Source: Thermococcus profundus
GTDB taxonomy: Archaea > Methanobacteriota_B > Thermococci > Thermococcales > Thermococcaceae
DNA length: 64,000 nt
Reading direction: 5' to 3'
NCBI RefSeq assembly: GCF_002214585.1
Contig: NZ_CP014862.1
Coordinates: 1,364,001-1,428,000, forward strand
Part shown: positions 45,845 to 54,423 of the stretch, piece after piece
Position numbering within the stretch: the first letter of the stretch is position 1
Layout of the letters: every line of letters begins with the position of its first letter
Position numbers and translations under genes: made by a program
Notes under the pieces: generated by a model
Database searches by the model: none
What the model was told of the DNA's origin: nothing
The model's input: the letters and a program-made list of their open reading frames with translations, nothing else

Positions 45845-47764
45845 TCATCCCTTCTTCAGCTCGCTCGGGAACTTTATGGCGTCGAATGGGCACGTCTGGT
45901 TGCAGACACCACAACCGGTGCAGAGGAGTTCGTCTATCCTGACCTTCTTCGTCTCCGGGTCGTAGACGAGCGCCGGACAGCCGGTCAGGAGTATGCAGGC
46001 CTTGCAACCTGTACACTTGTCCTCGATGACTATAGGCTTCTCCCCGATTTCGCCGCGCCTTATCACAGGGATGACGCACTCGCGCTTCGCTATTATCACG
46101 GCCGGTCCGTCAATCTGCATCGCTTCCTTTATGGCTTCCCTCGTTGCCTTGAGGTCGTAGGGGTCAACGGTCTTGACGTATTTGACTCCCAAAGCTTTCA
46201 CGAGAGCCTCTATATCGATCTCGTTGAACTTCCTACCGGTCTCGCTTCCGCCGGTTCCCGGGTGCGGCTGGTGGCCAGTCATGGCCGTCGTCCTGTTGTC
46301 GAGTATCATCACTAGAACGTTCAGGTTCTTGTAAACGGCATCGATGAGCGGCTGGATTCCGTTGTGGAAGAACGTTGAGTCGCCAATGGTAGCGATTATC
46401 TTCTTGCCCATGACGACGCTCTGGCCGTTGGCGAGGCTTATACTAGCGCCCATGACGTACTCCGTCCAGATGGCCTCGAGCGGCGGAAGGAGCGATAGGG
46501 CGTAGCAACCTATGTCGCCGTGTATCGGGACCTTGTAGCGGCCGAGCTTGAGGTCTCTCAATGCATCGAGGGCAGCACGGTAGGAGCCTCTATGTGGACA
46601 GCCGGGACACATGACCGGCGGCCTCTTGGGTGCGAGGCTCTCGGCGTAGGCAACCTCCTCCGGCCTGGTGTACTCCTCTCCCTCCTCGCCGATAAAGCCA
46701 AGAAGGGCGTTCCTTACGAGGGATGGAGTGAGCTCACCCTCAAGCGGCAGATGACCGCTCCTCTTTCCATATATCGGCACATTAAGCGCCTCTTCGTAGG
46801 CCGCTATTTTCACTTCTTCTTCAAGGAAAGGTGCGCCGTCTTCGATGACTATGGCCTCATCAACGGTCTTCAGGAACTCGACGACGAGCTTCTTCGGGAG
46901 CGGGTGAGGAGTTGAGAGCTTGAGGATTTTGAAGTCGGCGTTTATCTTTGGAAGGACCTCCTTCACGTAGTTGTAGGGGGCGCCTTCGACGATTATTCCA
47001 ATCCTGGCGTCTTCCTTGCCCTCCACCCAGTTGAAGGGCATTTCATTGAACTCCTCCTCGATCTTCTTGAGAGTCTCATTCAGCCACTTGTGCCTCTTCC
47101 TGTTCCCCTCCATGCTCGCCCTGACGTATCTTTCAATGTCCTTCTTGAAGACGGGCTTCCTGTCGAGATCAACGAACTCCCCAACCTCAACGTCTGCCGT
47201 TGTGTGATTAACCCTAGTTGTCGTTCTGAAGATTATCGGGACTTTATATTTCTCGCTCAGCTCGTAGGCGTACTTTATGAGGTCGTGGGCCTCCTGCGGG
47301 TCGGCGGGCTCGAGAACGGGGAGGAGCGAAATCTTGCCGTAGTAGCGGTCGTCCTGCTCGGTCTGGCTCGTGTGTGGGCCAGGGTCATCGGCGACGAGAA
47401 CTACCAAACCTCCTTCAACGCCCGAATATGCGAGGCTCATGAGAGGGTCAGCGGCGACGTTGAGACCAACGCATTTCATTGTAACGAGGGCCCTAAGGCC
47501 AGTGTAGGCAACTCCAGCGGCCTCCTCAAGGGCCACCTTCTCGTTCGGCGCCCACTCCGCGAATACTTCCGGTTTGAGGTGTGCTATTGTCTCCACGACC
47601 TCCGTCGAGGGAGTTCCTGGATAGCCAGTGGCAAAGGCCACGCCGCTCTCAAGTGCGCCGTATGCTATAGCCTCGTTCCCCATGAGAAGGAGCCTCTTTT
47701 TTCTCTCCGCAGGTTTGAACTCGGAGGAAGTGTTTCCAGACTTAACGGCCTCCACGATGACCAC
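45845..47764 (-). CDS. iorA: indolepyruvate:ferredoxin oxidoreductase alpha subunit
   Basis: A 639-residue IorA that decarboxylates aryl pyruvates from aromatic amino acids to aryl-CoA with ferredoxin. Motifs: MGNEAIAYGALESGVAFATGYPGTPSTE, the CPGCPHRG stretch, TPP site GDIGCYAL and GDSTFFHNG, and two C-terminal cluster motifs (CTGCKACILLTGCP, CTGCGVCNQTCP). The cytosolic enzyme needs IorB, which is usually adjacent but absent here. GTG at 47764 or 47755 could be the start; a box A (ATATTTAACC, about 47772-47781) favours a leaderless 47755. Confidence 0.93.
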   Translation of the reverse strand: MVIVEAVKSGNTSSEFKPAERKKRLLLMGNEAIAYGALESGVAFATGYPGTPSTEVVETIAHLKPEVFAEWAPNEKVALEEAAGVAYTGLRALVTMKCVGLNVAADPLMSLAYSGVEGGLVVLVADDPGPHTSQTEQDDRYYGKISLLPVLEPADPQEAHDLIKYAYELSEKYKVPIIFRTTTRVNHTTADVEVGEFVDLDRKPVFKKDIERYVRASMEGNRKRHKWLNETLKKIEEEFNEMPFNWVEGKEDARIGIIVEGAPYNYVKEVLPKINADFKILKLSTPHPLPKKLVVEFLKTVDEAIVIEDGAPFLEEEVKIAAYEEALNVPIYGKRSGHLPLEGELTPSLVRNALLGFIGEEGEEYTRPEEVAYAESLAPKRPPVMCPGCPHRGSYRAALDALRDLKLGRYKVPIHGDIGCYALSLLPPLEAIWTEYVMGASISLANGQSVVMGKKIIATIGDSTFFHNGIQPLIDAVYKNLNVLVMILDNRTTAMTGHQPHPGTGGSETGRKFNEIDIEALVKALGVKYVKTVDPYDLKATREAIKEAMQIDGPAVIIAKRECVIPVIRRGEIGEKPIVIEDKCTGCKACILLTGCPALVYDPETKKVRIDELLCTGCGVCNQTCPFDAIKFPSELKKG

Positions 47765-47842
47765 CGGTTAAATATGGGGCGTGGAGTATAAAACTTGTGG
47801 CTCGAAAAGTTGGGGAAAGACCCGAAAAATATTCGAAAAACG

Positions 47843-48097
47843 TCACCTCTTCTTGCCGTAGTTGGGGTCGTAGAAGTACTTACCGTGGGCCTCCGCCGTA
47901 GCGTCAAGGACCCTTCTCTGGACAAGGAAGGCATGGATTGCGTAGCCGAGTATCACCACTGCCGCGATCCCTCCGAAGAACTTGAACATCGAGTAGACCC
48001 AGAGGCCGAGGAAGGCAAAGAAGCCGAGGAGGACGAGGGCAAACAGCCCGAGGAGGATTTTGTAACCGTACCGCTCCATAAAAAGGGAGAAGTCCAT
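47843..48097 (-). CDS. small membrane protein, 84 aa
   Basis: Two hydrophobic segments (ILLGLFALVLLGFFAFLGLWV and FFGGIAAVVILGYAIHAFLV) with a charged C-terminus. Family unknown. GGTGATCCC precedes the ATG at 48097, and box A GTTTATATC lies 35-45 bp upstream. It is divergent from the next gene and in the same direction as iorA, with 78 bp between. Confidence 0.65.
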   Translation of the reverse strand: MDFSLFMERYGYKILLGLFALVLLGFFAFLGLWVYSMFKFFGGIAAVVILGYAIHAFLVQRRVLDATAEAHGKYFYDPNYGKKR

Positions 48098-48211
48098 GGG
48101 ATCACCCTGTATCATTATCGCAGGGGAAGATATAAACGTTTCGCCAGCCCGCTCGCCCAAGCGGAATTCACCCTCAGGAAGGTATATAAAAGCCGGTGAG
48201 AACTTCCCCTG

Positions 48212-48499
48212 ATGAAGGTTCGAGAACTGCTTGAGATGGTGGACGAAACCATAGCGGAGCTGAAGGTTGCCCTTGTTGCCAATCAGAGCAGGGCCTTTGA
48301 AACGCCGTACACAAGCCTTGAATTCACGCAGAGGGCCATAGAAATCCAGGAGGATTTAGACGATCTCATCAAGGTAAGGGAAAGACTCTCAGCTCTCGAC
48401 CCCGATACGGAGGCCGAGGAGTACTTTGGAGAGGAAGAGATAGAGAAGCTTAAAGAGCTCCTTGAGCTCCTGAAGGAAAGCAAGAGCCACGTTTACTGA
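48212..48499 (+). CDS. hypothetical helical protein, 95 aa
   Basis: Helical and acidic (VRELLEMVDETIAELKVALV ... EEEIEKLKELLELLKES); cytoplasmic, no known motif. Box A GTATATAAAA (48182-48191) lies 25 bp before the ATG, so the transcript is leaderless. The next membrane-protein gene follows after 9 bp with its own ribosome site, so these two are probably an operon. Confidence 0.65.
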   Translation: MKVRELLEMVDETIAELKVALVANQSRAFETPYTSLEFTQRAIEIQEDLDDLIKVRERLSALDPDTEAEEYFGEEEIEKLKELLELLKESKSHVY

Positions 48500-48508
48500 G
48501 GTGTCCCA

Positions 48509-48841
48509 ATGAGGTTCGGGGAGCTGAAGGTAACCGCCGCGGTCCTTGCCATTCAGGGGCTTTTGGCCCTCTACACTGCCCAGAGTTATCCCAGGGTGTA
48601 CCTCCCCTTTGCGGCCCTGGACTTCCTCCTGGCATACTTGGTTTACACAAAGAGCAACACGGCGGTCAAGGTAGCCCTGATATACCTCGGGATCGACCTA
48701 TTCCTCGCAATATTCTACCTCATCGCGGGGGTTCTCCTTAAGGGCGTCGTCGCGTTTCTCGACTTCCTCGCGATCCACGATATGGTCTCCTACATCGAAC
48801 TGACCTTTGGGGAGGAAGAGGCGTCCGAAGGGAACGGGTGA
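48509..48841 (+). CDS. small integral membrane protein, 110 aa
   Basis: Three to four hydrophobic segments (VTAAVLAIQGLLALYT, VYLPFAALDFLLAYLVYT, VALIYLGIDLFLAIFYLIAG), then an acidic tail (FGEEEASEGNG). Family unknown. GAGGTGTCCC precedes the ATG. It is the second gene of an operon with the helical 95-residue protein. Confidence 0.65.
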   Translation: MRFGELKVTAAVLAIQGLLALYTAQSYPRVYLPFAALDFLLAYLVYTKSNTAVKVALIYLGIDLFLAIFYLIAGVLLKGVVAFLDFLAIHDMVSYIELTFGEEEASEGNG

Positions 48842-48891
48842 GCCCACCGACCCAATGGATTTCTGGCCCACGGAGCAAACTTTATAAGGAT

Positions 48892-48923
48892 GTAAAGGAA
48901 GCTTTACGTAAAGGAAACTTTAC
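48892..48923. promoter_or_regulatory. tandem 16-bp palindromic operator of the DUF2178-Xre-ABC operon
   Basis: GTAAAGGAAGCTTTAC is followed directly by GTAAAGGAAACTTTAC. Each is a 6-4-6 dyad, and the pair extends by one T and one A into a larger dyad. It begins just after box A CTTTATAAGG (48880-48889) and covers the predicted transcription start near 48912. It is a strong candidate for autoregulation by the Xre protein in the operon. Confidence 0.75.
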
Positions 48924-48950
48924 ATCGGTGGTGAGAGTGTGGGGGGAATC

Positions 48951-49418
48951 ATGCAAAACATTCTGATTTGGACGGCCCTCATCATTCTGTCTGGACTTAC
49001 TCTTGCTATCACATCGAGAGGGGCCGAAAACAGCGGGCGTAGAAAGGCTCTGATTCCGGCGGTCCTCGTGATCCTGAGCATGGGATACTTCCTCGGATGG
49101 GGGGTGAGCGAGGGGAACCTTGCAGCGGCATTTTCGGCCTTCGTAATGGGTGCCGTTCTTCTCAACATCTACTACAGGGAACTCGAAAAAAGAGGATATG
49201 TCCTGGGGGACGAGAGAACGCTGAGAATAGAAGAAACTGCCTCCAGGAGAACGCTCCAGGCCACGATGCTTTTCCTGGCCGTTCTAATGGTTTACCTTTC
49301 AGTGGAAAAGACGACAAACTCGGAGCTTGATCTGGCCTTCAAAACTGTTTCAGGGATCTTGGTTTTTGTCTTCATAACACACTGGACACTATTCCACTAC
49401 TACTCGAGGGTGATGTGA
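48951..49418 (+). CDS. DUF2178 membrane protein
   Basis: A 155-residue protein with four membrane segments in two pairs (ILIWTALIILSGLTLAI, ALIPAVLVILSMGYFLGW; TLQATMLFLAVLMVYL, VSGILVFVFITHWTLFHYY) around the conserved DERTLRIEETASRRT. DUF2178 genes often stand before an Xre regulator and an ABC exporter, as here. GGGGGGAATC precedes the ATG. The stop and the next ATG overlap (TGATG). Confidence 0.82.
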   Translation: MQNILIWTALIILSGLTLAITSRGAENSGRRKALIPAVLVILSMGYFLGWGVSEGNLAAAFSAFVMGAVLLNIYYRELEKRGYVLGDERTLRIEETASRRTLQATMLFLAVLMVYLSVEKTTNSELDLAFKTVSGILVFVFITHWTLFHYYSRVM

Positions 49419-49615
49419 TGAAGAACCGCCTCCGCGAGCTGAGGGAGGAAAGGGGCCTAACACAGGAGGAGCTCGCAAAGGCCCTCGGCGTCACGAGGCA
49501 GACAATAATAGCGATAGAAAAGGGCAAGTACGATCCATCTCTCAGATTGGCCTTCAAAATAGCGAGGTTTTTTGGGGTTAAAATCGAGGACGTATTCGTG
49601 TACGAGGGAGAGTAA
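49418..49615 (+). CDS. Xre-family transcriptional regulator, 65 aa
   Basis: A single helix-turn-helix: LRELREERGLTQEELAKALGVTRQTIIAIEKGKYDPSLRLAFKIARFFGVKIEDVFV. This is the minimal YozG-type regulator found beside DUF2178 and ABC exporters. It probably binds the tandem palindrome at 48892-48923 and represses its own operon. It overlaps the DUF2178 stop by one base; the ABC ATPase follows after 11 bp. Confidence 0.9.
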   Translation: MKNRLRELREERGLTQEELAKALGVTRQTIIAIEKGKYDPSLRLAFKIARFFGVKIEDVFVYEGE

Positions 49616-49626
49616 GGTGGTGGATT

Positions 49627-50385
49627 ATGCCCGCTGCTAAGGTCGAAAACCTTGAGAAGGACTACGGGAAGGTTAAGGCCCTGAAGGGGATAAGTTTTGA
49701 GATCAAAGAGGGGGAGATATTCGGTCTCATCGGGCCGAACGGCGCTGGTAAGAGCACGACGCTCAAGATACTATCCACGCTCCTCAAGCCAACAGGGGGA
49801 AAGGCTGAGGTCTTCGGAAGGGACGTGGTGGAGGAGGCCGAGGAGGTCAGATCCCTGATAAGCTACCTCCCGGAGGAAGCTGGGGCCTACAAGAACCTGA
49901 CCGGGATGGAGTACCTCACGTTCATGGCGAGGCTATACGCGAAGGACGAGAGGAAGGCTAGAGAAATGGCGGAGCTGGGGGTTAAGCTATCCGGTCTTGG
50001 CGAGAGGCTCAAGGACAAGGTCTCGACGTACTCAAAGGGAATGACCAGAAAGCTCCTCCTCGCGAGGGCGCTCATGGTGATGCCGAAGCTGGCCATCCTG
50101 GACGAGCCAGCGAGCGGCCTGGATATAGTAAACGCCTACACTATAAGGAAGACGATAAAGGCCTTTGCAAGAGAGAAGGGCGTCACCTTCCTCGTTTCAA
50201 GCCACAACATGCTGGAAGTCGAGTTCCTCTGCGACAGGGTGGCGCTGATAAACGAGGGAAGGATCGTCGAGTCTGGCACACCTGCGGAGCTGAAGGAGAA
50301 GTACGGCGCCGAGAATCTAGAGGAGGTCTTCATGAGGGCCGTGGGAGTCGAGATCCCCGAGCCCGTTGGAGGTGAAGGTTCATGA
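49627..50385 (+). CDS. ABC transporter ATP-binding protein (NatA/CcmA type)
   Basis: A 252-residue ATPase: Walker A GLIGPNGAGKST, Q-loop region SYLPEEAGAYKNLTGMEYL, signature YSKGMTRKLLLARALMV, Walker B LAILDEPASGLD and H-loop SSHNMLE. Drives export by the ABC-2 permease that follows with a 4-bp ATGA overlap. GGTGGTGG is the ribosome site. A role in Na+ or drug efflux is usual for such pairs but not shown by the sequence. Confidence 0.93.
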   Translation: MPAAKVENLEKDYGKVKALKGISFEIKEGEIFGLIGPNGAGKSTTLKILSTLLKPTGGKAEVFGRDVVEEAEEVRSLISYLPEEAGAYKNLTGMEYLTFMARLYAKDERKAREMAELGVKLSGLGERLKDKVSTYSKGMTRKLLLARALMVMPKLAILDEPASGLDIVNAYTIRKTIKAFAREKGVTFLVSSHNMLEVEFLCDRVALINEGRIVESGTPAELKEKYGAENLEEVFMRAVGVEIPEPVGGEGS

Positions 50386-51653
50386 GCGACTTCTGGGTGC
50401 TGGCTAGGAAGGAGATAATGAACCTCGTCAGGGACAAGAAGCTTCTCTTCGGCCTGATAATAGTCCCGCTCATCCTCTACCCAGCGATGGGAAAGATGAT
50501 ACAGGTTGGCTTCCAGCAGGCGCAGGAGGAGACCCACGTTGCCATAGTGAACTTCGACGAAGGGAAGTACGGCGGGGTTCTGATAGACGCGCTGAACGTG
50601 ACCCCCAACGTGACCGTGACGGTGATAAACGCGAAATCGCTCCAAGATGCACTGGAAGAGGCTTCCAAAGAAAAACAGAACGTTCTGGTCATAATCCCAC
50701 CCAACTTCAGCCGGGCAATAGAGGGCAACCTCAAAGCGGAGGTAGAGGTCTACGGAATATTCAGGTCAGTGGGGACGGGTATAAAGGAGAGCGTGAGCGA
50801 GAGCAGAATAAAAGGCGTCGTAGAAGTCCTCTCAAAGGAGCTGGCCAGGATAAAGGTAAAGAAGGCCGGTTTTGAGGATCCCGATGCAGTCCTTGAACCC
50901 GTTGGTGCCGTCAGCAGGTCAGTCATAAGGGGCAGGATAGTCGACATACCGCCATCGGTCGTTTCGTCGGTTCTCGCCTCCCAATCCATGAGCCTGCCCC
51001 TGATAGTGTTCCTGATGGTCACAATAACCGCCCAGATGTCCGCAGGAGCAGTGGCGGCGGAGAAGGAGAACAAGACCCTTGAGACGCTCCTAACCCTTCC
51101 AGTGAAGAGAACAACTATAGTGGCCTCCAAAATAGCGGGGACGGCCCTCATGGGCCTGGTGGCCGCCCTAGCCTACATGATCGGCCTCAAGAGCTACATG
51201 GGCACTTTCCAGACCGACACCGGGGTGAGTCTTTCAGATCTAGGGCTCGGTGTAACCCCAGAGGGAATGATCCTCTTCTCTATCGTGGTCTTCCTGACGA
51301 TAGTGTTCGCCCTGGCCCTGGCCATGCTCCTGGCGATCTACGCGGAGGACGTTCAGAGCGCCAACACCGTCGTCAGCTCGGTCATACTGCCGCTCGCCTT
51401 TCCGGCCTTCCTGCTGATGTTCGTTGACCTCTCCCAGCTACCGGCACTCGCCCGCTACTTCCTCCTCGCCATACCCTTCACGCACCCGATAGCGGCCTAC
51501 AGGTACGCGGTAACCGGTGAATACTATCCCATGATCCTCAGCGTGGGCTACCTCACTTTTATAGCGGCTGTAACCCTCTACCTGACTGCGAGGATATTCT
51601 CGAGCGAGAAGGTTCTGACGGCAAAGATAAGCTGGGGCAAAAAGAAGAGGTGA
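50382..51653 (+). CDS. ABC-2 type permease (NatB-like)
   Basis: A 423-residue permease: one N-terminal membrane segment (LLFGLIIVPLILYPAMGKMI), a large outer domain of about 150 residues (VAIVNFDEGKYGGVLIDALN ...), then five C-terminal segments including MSAGAVAAEKENKTLETLLTLPVKRTTIVASKIAG, the ABC-2 signature. This architecture is that of Na+ efflux NatB and related exporters. Last gene of the operon; a T-rich run follows at 51660. Confidence 0.9.
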   Translation: MSDFWVLARKEIMNLVRDKKLLFGLIIVPLILYPAMGKMIQVGFQQAQEETHVAIVNFDEGKYGGVLIDALNVTPNVTVTVINAKSLQDALEEASKEKQNVLVIIPPNFSRAIEGNLKAEVEVYGIFRSVGTGIKESVSESRIKGVVEVLSKELARIKVKKAGFEDPDAVLEPVGAVSRSVIRGRIVDIPPSVVSSVLASQSMSLPLIVFLMVTITAQMSAGAVAAEKENKTLETLLTLPVKRTTIVASKIAGTALMGLVAALAYMIGLKSYMGTFQTDTGVSLSDLGLGVTPEGMILFSIVVFLTIVFALALAMLLAIYAEDVQSANTVVSSVILPLAFPAFLLMFVDLSQLPALARYFLLAIPFTHPIAAYRYAVTGEYYPMILSVGYLTFIAAVTLYLTARIFSSEKVLTAKISWGKKKR

Positions 51654-51781
51654 GGGCTTCTTTTTGTTTTTTCATTACTTACGGTTAAATCTAACTCAAG
51701 ATCAAGCACTATGCCAGCCTTAACCGCAGTCCAGGATCACTGGATAAAAAAGTTTAAAAATTACAATCCAAAATAGTTCTT

Positions 51782-52645
51782 ATGAGGGTTCTCCGCGAGC
51801 TGTCGCAGGAAGAGACGGAAGAAGTACAGAAATCAGCCCTGGAACTCAGAGAGCAGGGATTGAGCTACTCACAGATCACTGAGAGGATCGCAGAGGAGTT
51901 CAACGTAAAGGTCTCCAAGGCCACAGTTCTCCGCTGGTGCAGAGGAACCCACAACACTTTCAACAAGATGAGAAAGGTCAACCTGAAGCCCTCACCGGCA
52001 CTGGCGTACATAATCGGGGCCTATTTTGGAGACGGGACGGCAACTAAGGGGTCAAGATACAAGTACAACGTCAAATTGAAGGTCGTGGACAGAGAGTTTG
52101 CAGAGACATTCGCCAGTGCCCTAAAAGCGATAGGTCTCAACCCACGAACGGGATTCGAGAACAACGGGACAAGAACCGGTCGCTGGTACGTTGAAACATC
52201 AAGTAAAAGTCTCTACCTGTACTTAAAGAGCCCAAAAGAGCGTCTTTTTAATGTGGCAATGGAGTATCCAAGGGAGTTCCTGAGGGGGTTCTTTGACAGC
52301 GAGGGGAGCGTTATCTTCACGAGGAACAGGATTAGGGTGGAGGCCTGCAACTACGATGGAGAAGTTTTAGAGTTCTGTCAGGAACTGCTAAACGGACTCG
52401 GTATATATTCCAGGATATATAAAACAAAAAGAAAAGGGCAACCTGTAGTGATAAGAGGGAAACAGTACCGTTACACCTCTGACTTATTCACGCTTAAAAT
52501 ATACCGAGTTGAAAGCGTTTACAGATATATGCATGAGGTCGGATTCAGTATTTCTAGAAAACAGAACAAGCTGATTGACTTTTTTGGATTACCACAACAG
52601 AAATCACAAAATTTAGAAGAAAACAGAACAAAACGCGCTTTATAG
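51782..52645 (+). CDS. free-standing LAGLIDADG homing endonuclease with N-terminal helix-turn-helix
   Basis: A 287-residue protein. Residues 25-55 (EQGLSYSQITERIAEEFNVKVSKATVLRWCRG) form a helix-turn-helix. LAGLIDADG motifs are LAYIIGAYFGDGT (near 73-86) and FLRGFFDSEGSV (near 165-177), with catalytic acidic residues intact. No intein splicing residues are seen, so it is free-standing. Box A AGTTTAAAAAT (51750-51760) gives a leaderless ATG. Its stop codon overlaps the 3' end of the initiator tRNA gene on the other strand. It is likely a mobile gene. Confidence 0.88.
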   Translation: MRVLRELSQEETEEVQKSALELREQGLSYSQITERIAEEFNVKVSKATVLRWCRGTHNTFNKMRKVNLKPSPALAYIIGAYFGDGTATKGSRYKYNVKLKVVDREFAETFASALKAIGLNPRTGFENNGTRTGRWYVETSSKSLYLYLKSPKERLFNVAMEYPREFLRGFFDSEGSVIFTRNRIRVEACNYDGEVLEFCQELLNGLGIYSRIYKTKRKGQPVVIRGKQYRYTSDLFTLKIYRVESVYRYMHEVGFSISRKQNKLIDFFGLPQQKSQNLEENRTKRAL

Positions 52646-52717
52646 CGGGGGGTGGATTTGAACCACCGACCTCCGGGTTATGAGCCCGGCGGGCACTCCT
52701 AGCTGCCCCACCCCGCT
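52643..52717 (-). tRNA. initiator tRNA-Met (anticodon CAU)
   Basis: The acceptor AGCGGGG pairs with CCCCGCT with A1-U72, and the anticodon stem has three G-C pairs around loop CUCAUAA: both are marks of the archaeal initiator. The T arm is GGTTCAAATCC. CCA is not encoded: after discriminator A comes TAAAG. Box A GATTTATAAACC (52750-52761, minus strand) lies about 37 bp upstream of the 5' end; an exact start nearer is not resolved. Confidence 0.93.
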
Positions 52718-52811
52718 GCTCGACCCGTTAGTTAGTGAACCGGGCAGGGTTTATAAATCTTGCGGAAGCGGGTTTATAACTTTCAATGCCAGAAATAGGG
52801 CAGGTGGTAAG

Positions 52812-53972
52812 ATGTATCTGACGAAAGAGGAGGAGCTTATTCTTGCCGGCGAATACGGCTACGCGCTCCAGAAGGCGATGGAGATACTGGTTGCACTCGG
52901 CGACATCTACGGTGCCGATAGACTCATTCCAATCAAAAGCGCCCAGGTGGCTGGGGTTTCATACAAAAACATAGGCGAAGCCGGTGTTGAGTTCCTGAGG
53001 GACTTCGTGGAGGCGGGGGCGAAGGTGAGCGTTTACACCACACTCAATCCAGCGGGGATAGGCGACGATGAGTTTATGGAGAAGCAGAGGGAGGTACTTG
53101 AACTGTACCGCGCGATGGGAATAGAAACCACATCAACCTGTACCCCATACTACGGCGCCAATCTTCCCAAGTTCGGCGACCATATAGCGTGGAGCGAGAG
53201 CTCGGCCGTTATCTTTGCCAACTCGATCATTGGAGCTAGGACAAACCGCGAGGGAGGGCCCTCAAGCCTCGCGGCCGCCATAGTGGGGAAGACACCCAAC
53301 TACGGCCTTCACCTCGATGAGAACAGAAAGGCAACGGTGATTGTGGACGTTCAGGCTAAAGTAAAAACCTTCGCGGACTATGCCGCTTTGGGCTACCACC
53401 TCGGCAGAACCCTCGGAAACGACGTGCCCTACGTCAAGGGAATAAAACCGGAGAGCCTCGACTTCCTCAAGGAGATGGGGGCCGCTATGGCCGCGAGCGG
53501 CTCAATAGCACTCTACCACGTTGAGGGTGAGACACCCGAGTACAGAGAAGCCATAGCAGATAAAGTAGAGACAATAACCGTCGAGGACTCGGACATAAAG
53601 GCGGTGAAGGAGCAGTTCTCCGACGACTGGAGCGAGATAGACATGATACTGATCGGCTGTCCCCACGCCTCCCTGCCCGAGGTGAAAGAGATAGCGGAAC
53701 TCCTGAGGATGCGCGGAAGACCGCTCAAAATCCCGCTCTTCATAACCGCCAGCAGGGCCGTTAAGGCTTTAGCGGACGCCCTCGGATACACGGAAACCAT
53801 AGAGCGCTACAACGGGAGGATTATTCCGGATTCCTGCTTCGTGGTGTCGCCGATAAAGGGATGGTACAATGGGATAGCCACCAACAGCGGCAAGTCAGCT
53901 TTCTACTTCCGCTCCTTCGGGTTCAGCGTCAGACTCGACGACGCGGAGAACCTGATAAAGGAGGCCCCGTGA
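52812..53972 (+). CDS. aconitase X catalytic (large) subunit; phosphomevalonate dehydratase
   Basis: A 386-residue AcnX catalytic domain: ETTSTCTPYYGANLPKFGDHIAWSESSAVIFANSIIGARTNREGGPSSLAAAI and IGCPHASLPEVKEIAELL. The cysteines (CTPYY, GCPH, and SCFVVSPIKG) hold an Fe-S cluster. With the small subunit it dehydrates 5-phosphomevalonate to trans-anhydromevalonate 5-phosphate in the archaeal mevalonate pathway for lipids. The ATG follows CAGGTGGTAAG; box A GTTTATAAC is at 52772-52780. The small-subunit gene follows after 9 bp. Confidence 0.9.
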   Translation: MYLTKEEELILAGEYGYALQKAMEILVALGDIYGADRLIPIKSAQVAGVSYKNIGEAGVEFLRDFVEAGAKVSVYTTLNPAGIGDDEFMEKQREVLELYRAMGIETTSTCTPYYGANLPKFGDHIAWSESSAVIFANSIIGARTNREGGPSSLAAAIVGKTPNYGLHLDENRKATVIVDVQAKVKTFADYAALGYHLGRTLGNDVPYVKGIKPESLDFLKEMGAAMAASGSIALYHVEGETPEYREAIADKVETITVEDSDIKAVKEQFSDDWSEIDMILIGCPHASLPEVKEIAELLRMRGRPLKIPLFITASRAVKALADALGYTETIERYNGRIIPDSCFVVSPIKGWYNGIATNSGKSAFYFRSFGFSVRLDDAENLIKEAP

Positions 53973-53981
53973 GGTGGGAGA

Positions 53982-54383
53982 ATGAAGCTCAAGGGAAGGA
54001 AAGTTGTTGGTGGGAAAGCTGAGGGGGAGCTGGTCGTGTCCCAAAAACCACTCTCATTCCTCGGCGGTGTGGATCCAGATACCGGGATCGTTACAGACGC
54101 GGAGAGCGACATCAGGGGGCAGAGTATAGCTGGAAAGATTCTCGCCTTCCCCCGAGGCAAAGGGTCAACAGTTGGCTCCTACGTCATCTACGCCCTTAAA
54201 AAGAACGGTAAGGCCCCAAAAGCAATAATCGTCGAGGAGGCGGAGACAATAGTAGCGACCGGTGCTATAATCGCCGGAATTCCGATGGTGCAGGGGATAG
54301 ACGTCTCAAAGCTGAAGAGCGGGAGAAAGGCCAGGATTGACGCGGATTCGGGCGAGGTCGAAGTCCTCGAATCGGGGGAGTAG
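53982..54383 (+). CDS. aconitase X swivel (small) subunit; phosphomevalonate dehydratase
   Basis: A 133-residue swivel domain: LKGRKVVGGKAEGELVVSQKPLSFLGGVDPDTGIV, GKILAFPRGKGSTVGSYVIYAL and GIPMVQGID. It closes the active site of the large subunit. The gene starts 9 bp after the large-subunit stop, with GAGGTGGGAGA as ribosome site. The pair is a fixed operon in archaea using the modified mevalonate route. Confidence 0.92.
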   Translation: MKLKGRKVVGGKAEGELVVSQKPLSFLGGVDPDTGIVTDAESDIRGQSIAGKILAFPRGKGSTVGSYVIYALKKNGKAPKAIIVEEAETIVATGAIIAGIPMVQGIDVSKLKSGRKARIDADSGEVEVLESGE

Positions 54384-54423
54384 ATTTTTAACCCTTCTTT
54401 CAGTTTTTTAGCAGGGGGAAGAC

